From a virus: a stretch of DNA of 27,639 nt. Numbering within the stretch: the stretch's first letter is position 1; every line of letters begins with the position of its first letter. Made by a program: the position numbers and the translations under genes. The stretch lies in IMG/VR virus record IMGVR_UViG_3300025652_000411, positions 1 to 27,639 of that record. One strand, given 5' to 3'. Positions 24,633-27,639 of this stretch are shown in pieces. The notes under the pieces are model-generated. The model did no database searches and was not told the origin of the DNA. It saw only the letters and a program-made list of their open reading frames with translations.

Positions 24633-24660
24633 AATATAATATAATAATAATTAATAATTG
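24633..24660 (-). promoter_or_regulatory. A/T-only leader of the scaffold gene
   Basis: In coding direction the 28 bases read CAATTATTAATTATTATTAT, then ATTATATT and the ATG. The block closest to the start matches the leader of the 272-residue gene apart from a two-base difference in length. No Shine-Dalgarno motif is present. It may act as an unstructured ribosome landing site. Confidence 0.35.
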
Positions 24661-27069
24661 TTATCTAGGATCAAATGAACCTAAATCAAATCCGCCTCCT
24701 AATATATCATTACCTGCGGACTCAAAGTTTTTAGGTAGTTTTTCATTTTTTCTTTGATCTATAAGCTCACTTTGTTGTGTAGCTTGTATTCTTGTTCTTT
24801 CGTCTTTACGATCTTCTTTTTCTTTTTCTTTATTACTAACAGTTTGGTTTTTCATGTTTTCTAACTGCATGTTCATTTCAAACTCTAACTGCATCAATTC
24901 TTTCTTATGCATAACTTCTTGTTGCATTTTTTGAGCATCAAGTTGTGCTTTCATTTGTTCAAGTTGTGCTTCTGCTTGAGACTTAGCTTGTTCTTTTTGA
25001 ACTTCCATTTGAGCAGAAGCTTGTTGAGTTTGCATATTAGCCTGTGCTTGCGCCTGTATGTTCTCTTGAGCTATCATCTGATCTTTTTCTTGCTTTTGTT
25101 TTCTACGAACTTTTAACAATTGATTAGCAAGCTTTATATTTTTAATTTCTCTAAGATCAATAGCATCCTCAAGATCTATACTTTGTTGTTGCAATGCCAT
25201 TTGAATATTGTTTTCAAGCATTGCTTTTTCTTCTTCATCTGGTTGTAATTCAATAAATATACCAAAGTCATACAGGTATAGTTCGCTTATCTCTTGTAGC
25301 GTAGCAACATTATGCACGCCTATTTGCTGTACAAAAGCTTCAGCTGTTGGTGAGTATTCTATAATGTCAGATATTCTAAGAGATAAACACTCTGCTATTT
25401 CAGATGTTAAAAACAAGCCAGACTGTAATATATGTCTAGTTGCTGTGTTGCTATTTGCAGCTGCTAATTTTTGCACGCCAACTAAAGCGTTTTTATCAGG
25501 CATACTACCATCTCTAGCTTCGTTAAGACCCGTTGTGTCTCTAATCATCTGTAAATAGTAATTATACGTACCGATTAAACTTTGCATTTTAGCACCACCA
25601 TTTCCAGATTGTATTTCTTGAATAGGCACTTTACCTGGGTTCATATCACCTTCAGAAGTAAATGATCTACCAATAACAGATCCTGTTTGGAAGAACATGT
25701 TTAATGCTTCTTGTGGGTTGTAGTTTGTGCCATTACCTAAATCTATTTCAGCTAAACCATCAGCGTCTAAGTAAACACCATCAGGAACCATACGTGATAA
25801 TACTTGTTGTAATTTTAAATGTGTTAGCTGTATCATATCAGCAAAACCAGTAATACGCTGCACTAAAGATTCTATACGACCTTTGTACATACGTGGAGCT
25901 ACAATAGCATAATTCATTTTAACTTTTGTAAAATCACTTTTTGGCCTCATCATGTTTTTAGCCATTTCCCACTTTAACAACTTGTCTGTTCCTAAAATAA
26001 TAGCACCATCGTACAGACATTCTATTGACCTGTGTAGTTTACCAAAATTATCAGAGTCTTGAGGAGGGTTAAACGTATCGTCTTTTGCTAGTATTTTATC
26101 AGCTCCACTACCGGTTTCTTTTACTTTGTAAACTTCGTTCATATACGTTTTATAATTAAAGTATAAAACTTGAACTTTATTGTTATCATGCTCACTGTGA
26201 TTATAACCTTGATTATAATTTGTGTTGTGATAATTTTTGTTTTTAACTATATCTTCTAAATCTTCTGGTGTTAAGTGTGGAAATTGCTTAGCAAGCTCGT
26301 TAATTGGTATGCTTTTAACTTCACCAACATAATATATATCATCAAAATAAGGTGATTCAGTGTAAGAATAAACTAAATCAGCTGGATCAACATAATCAAC
26401 TACAACACCTTCAGATGTATTAAAGCTGCTTTTTACAGCACCAATACCTAAAACAGTAAGATCATAGTAAAACTGTTTTTTAATTAATTCATACTTACTA
26501 CCCTCAAGTAAAACATTAATAGCTTGTTCTTCAGCAATTTCAATAGACTGCTTGTACGTAACTTGCATGTGTAAGTTAAGTTCTTCTTCTGTTCTAGGTA
26601 AATCATCATTGTTATTTTCATACAAATCAATACCAGTATTTGCTAGCACATAGTCGTTTATTTCTTTAGCTCTTATATCAGAAATAACAGACGTCATGTA
26701 ATCTGTTCTTTCTTTAACACCATATGGATCTTGTGAGTATGCTTTTATGTCATATGTTCTTTCTGCAATACCATTAACTACTATATCAACGAACTTAGGT
26801 ATAATAGGCACTGGCTTCCAATCTAAATTAAGATAAGACAAGTCACCGTTTATAGATAATTCATCTTTGTATTTTTGTATTGACTGTTCTCCTCTAGCGT
26901 ATAATCTTAAATTATGAAAATTGTTATGATTAGTTTTATATCTATTAGAGCCTCTTTCAGTATGAAACCACTCAGCTTCAATAGCTTTGGCTACTTTTAA
27001 ACCATAATCATAGCTCATTTTTTCCACATCGCTTACGACTTGAGAAGGAAAATAACTTTTTACAACCAT
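24661..27069 (-). CDS. Portal protein, 802 aa
   Basis: The portal is the dodecameric ring through which DNA is packed and ejected. It is identified by its place between terminase and scaffold/capsid and by its sequence. There is an N-terminal region with LRLYARGEQSIQKYKDEL, a core with WKPVPIIPKFVDIVVNGI, DLTVLGIGAVKSSF and YVDPADLVYSYTESPYFDD, and a helical domain with FADMIQLTHLKLQQVLSRMV and GLNEARDGSMP. The VDPADLVYSYT block resembles portals of Crassvirales-like phages, which are also about 800 residues. Residues of about 665-770 form a long Gln/Met/Glu/Lys-rich helix, the kind that can extend as a barrel into the head. The start is 2 bases after the terminase stop, with an AT-only leader (TTAATTAAAAAATAAAT) and no Shine-Dalgarno motif. 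Confidence 0.88.
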   Translation of the reverse strand: MVVKSYFPSQVVSDVEKMSYDYGLKVAKAIEAEWFHTERGSNRYKTNHNNFHNLRLYARGEQSIQKYKDELSINGDLSYLNLDWKPVPIIPKFVDIVVNGIAERTYDIKAYSQDPYGVKERTDYMTSVISDIRAKEINDYVLANTGIDLYENNNDDLPRTEEELNLHMQVTYKQSIEIAEEQAINVLLEGSKYELIKKQFYYDLTVLGIGAVKSSFNTSEGVVVDYVDPADLVYSYTESPYFDDIYYVGEVKSIPINELAKQFPHLTPEDLEDIVKNKNYHNTNYNQGYNHSEHDNNKVQVLYFNYKTYMNEVYKVKETGSGADKILAKDDTFNPPQDSDNFGKLHRSIECLYDGAIILGTDKLLKWEMAKNMMRPKSDFTKVKMNYAIVAPRMYKGRIESLVQRITGFADMIQLTHLKLQQVLSRMVPDGVYLDADGLAEIDLGNGTNYNPQEALNMFFQTGSVIGRSFTSEGDMNPGKVPIQEIQSGNGGAKMQSLIGTYNYYLQMIRDTTGLNEARDGSMPDKNALVGVQKLAAANSNTATRHILQSGLFLTSEIAECLSLRISDIIEYSPTAEAFVQQIGVHNVATLQEISELYLYDFGIFIELQPDEEEKAMLENNIQMALQQQSIDLEDAIDLREIKNIKLANQLLKVRRKQKQEKDQMIAQENIQAQAQANMQTQQASAQMEVQKEQAKSQAEAQLEQMKAQLDAQKMQQEVMHKKELMQLEFEMNMQLENMKNQTVSNKEKEKEDRKDERTRIQATQQSELIDQRKNEKLPKNFESAGNDILGGGFDLGSFDPR

Positions 27070-27071
27070 AT

Positions 27072-27639
27072 TTATTTTTTAATTAATTTAGACGTATTGC
27101 CTTTATTTGTGTACTTAGCAATGTTTATATTTAGTTTTGGTTTTTGTACCAGTGCATTTGGTCTATATAAATGCCTGTTGTTTGCCATAATAGCTAAACC
27201 AGAGCTTATAGAAGCATCATGCTTTGTTCTTTTATTTATGTCAAATTTAGCCCAATCGTTTAGTAATTCATTAAAATAACAATTACCAAAAGTACCATCT
27301 TGTGCCATACCTACGTGGCTTTGTATATACATTTCAATTGCAGCGGCGTGAGCTTGTTTTATATCTTCACTAGAGTTTGGTATACCACCTATTTCTTTTT
27401 CTGCTACAGATAATTTATTCCATATCTTGTCTGGCCTGTTCATGCTAAAACCTCTATAACCACGTCTTCGTAAATAATACAATAGACGAGGTTTATTGTT
27501 CTCTGCAAGTAAAGGCATCCCGTAAAATACTAATGCCATTAGAACGTCCTCAAAGAATATCTCTGCAGTTTGTGGTCTAGCTAAATACTCTAAGAAAAAT
27601 GTATTAGCCGGCGCGTCTTCCATACTAAACTTAGTTAAC
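27072..27639 (-). CDS. terL: Terminase large subunit, C-terminal nuclease part (truncated by window)
   Basis: The frame is open through the right edge: before the ATG at 27623 the codons read Leu, Thr, Lys, Phe, Ser, so that ATG is internal and the gene is cut off. What remains is the end of the RNase H-like nuclease that cuts concatemers during packaging. FFEDVLMALVFYGMPLLAENNK, shortened here to its core YGMPLLAENNK, carries Glu41 (counted from that ATG) as a likely metal ligand. A late HDASISSGLAIMA segment carries Asp136, the usual last catalytic aspartate. YLRRRGYRGFSMNRPDK lies between. The ATPase half lies outside the window. The portal follows after 2 bases, the normal packaging order. 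Resemblance to terminases of Crassvirales-like and marine phages is by recall, not by search. Confidence 0.85.
   Translation of the reverse strand, partial: LTKFSMEDAPANTFFLEYLARPQTAEIFFEDVLMALVFYGMPLLAENNKPRLLYYLRRRGYRGFSMNRPDKIWNKLSVAEKEIGGIPNSSEDIKQAHAAAIEMYIQSHVGMAQDGTFGNCYFNELLNDWAKFDINKRTKHDASISSGLAIMANNRHLYRPNALVQKPKLNINIAKYTNKGNTSKLIKK

Noticed and set aside
27621-27623. ATG that could start a 183-residue protein
   Set aside because: The frame continues upstream to the window edge and the product starts in the middle of a nuclease domain, so the gene is simply truncated.
1-27639. Stop-codon reassignment as in some Crassvirales
   Set aside because: TAA ends most genes, TAG ends the 242-residue gene and TGA ends the lipoprotein gene, and all large frames are open without readthrough.
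1-27639. CRISPR arrays, tRNA genes, insertion sequences, integrase or attachment sites
   Set aside because: No spaced direct repeats, cloverleaf, terminal inverted repeats or recombinase motifs were found; the window is almost fully coding for structural proteins.

Overview
The window is a piece of a tailed double-stranded DNA phage genome, almost certainly a short-tailed (podovirus-type) virus. Every credible gene lies on the minus strand, so the window reads from right to left as one late structural operon. The DNA is AT-rich (about one third G+C by eye). The longest gene-free gap is only about 75 bases, and there is no tRNA, integrase, transposase or CRISPR array.

Order of transcription (high to low coordinates). 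(1) Packaging and head: the C-terminal nuclease part of the large terminase, cut by the right edge (27639-27072); an 802-residue portal (27069-24661); an acidic scaffold-like protein (24632-23454); an HK97-type major capsid protein (23428-21947). A hairpin plus T-tract terminator with a UUCG loop follows the capsid gene. (2) Connector and tail: a conserved 272-residue protein of unknown role (21873-21055); a second UNCG-loop hairpin without a T-tract; two proteins in the position of connector/ring proteins (20999-20271, 20267-19401); a 1990-residue tail nozzle/stabilisation protein (19397-13425). (3) Surface and ejection: a beta-rich protein with two tandem modules (13423-11786), a 116-residue protein, an Ala/Gln-rich protein of internal-virion type (11367-10678), a 494-residue helical protein, and a 2866-residue giant protein (9174-574) with a metallopeptidase motif, a sigma-70-region-2-like stretch, a complete HAD phosphatase motif set and a lysine-rich tail. 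(4) A lipoprotein gene (574-26) and the first codons of another signal-peptide gene, cut by the left edge.

The long portal, capsid type, giant nozzle and giant ejection-type protein recall Crassvirales-like phages and related uncultured marine podoviruses. A Bacteroidota, probably flavobacterial, host is an inference. It rests on low G+C, start codons almost without Shine-Dalgarno sequences and preceded by A/T-rich leaders, and a lipoprotein whose residues after the cysteine resemble the Bacteroidota surface-export signal. Standard stops of all three kinds end genes, so nothing suggests stop-codon reassignment here.

Working together: terminase packs DNA through the portal into a shell built on the scaffold. 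Connector proteins and the nozzle close the head and form the tail. The Ala/Gln-rich, 494-residue and giant proteins probably travel inside the virion and enter the cell with the DNA. The lipoproteins probably act at the host envelope. The most unusual items are the multidomain giant protein, the lipoprotein genes coupled to it, and the two UNCG hairpins bracketing the 272-residue gene.
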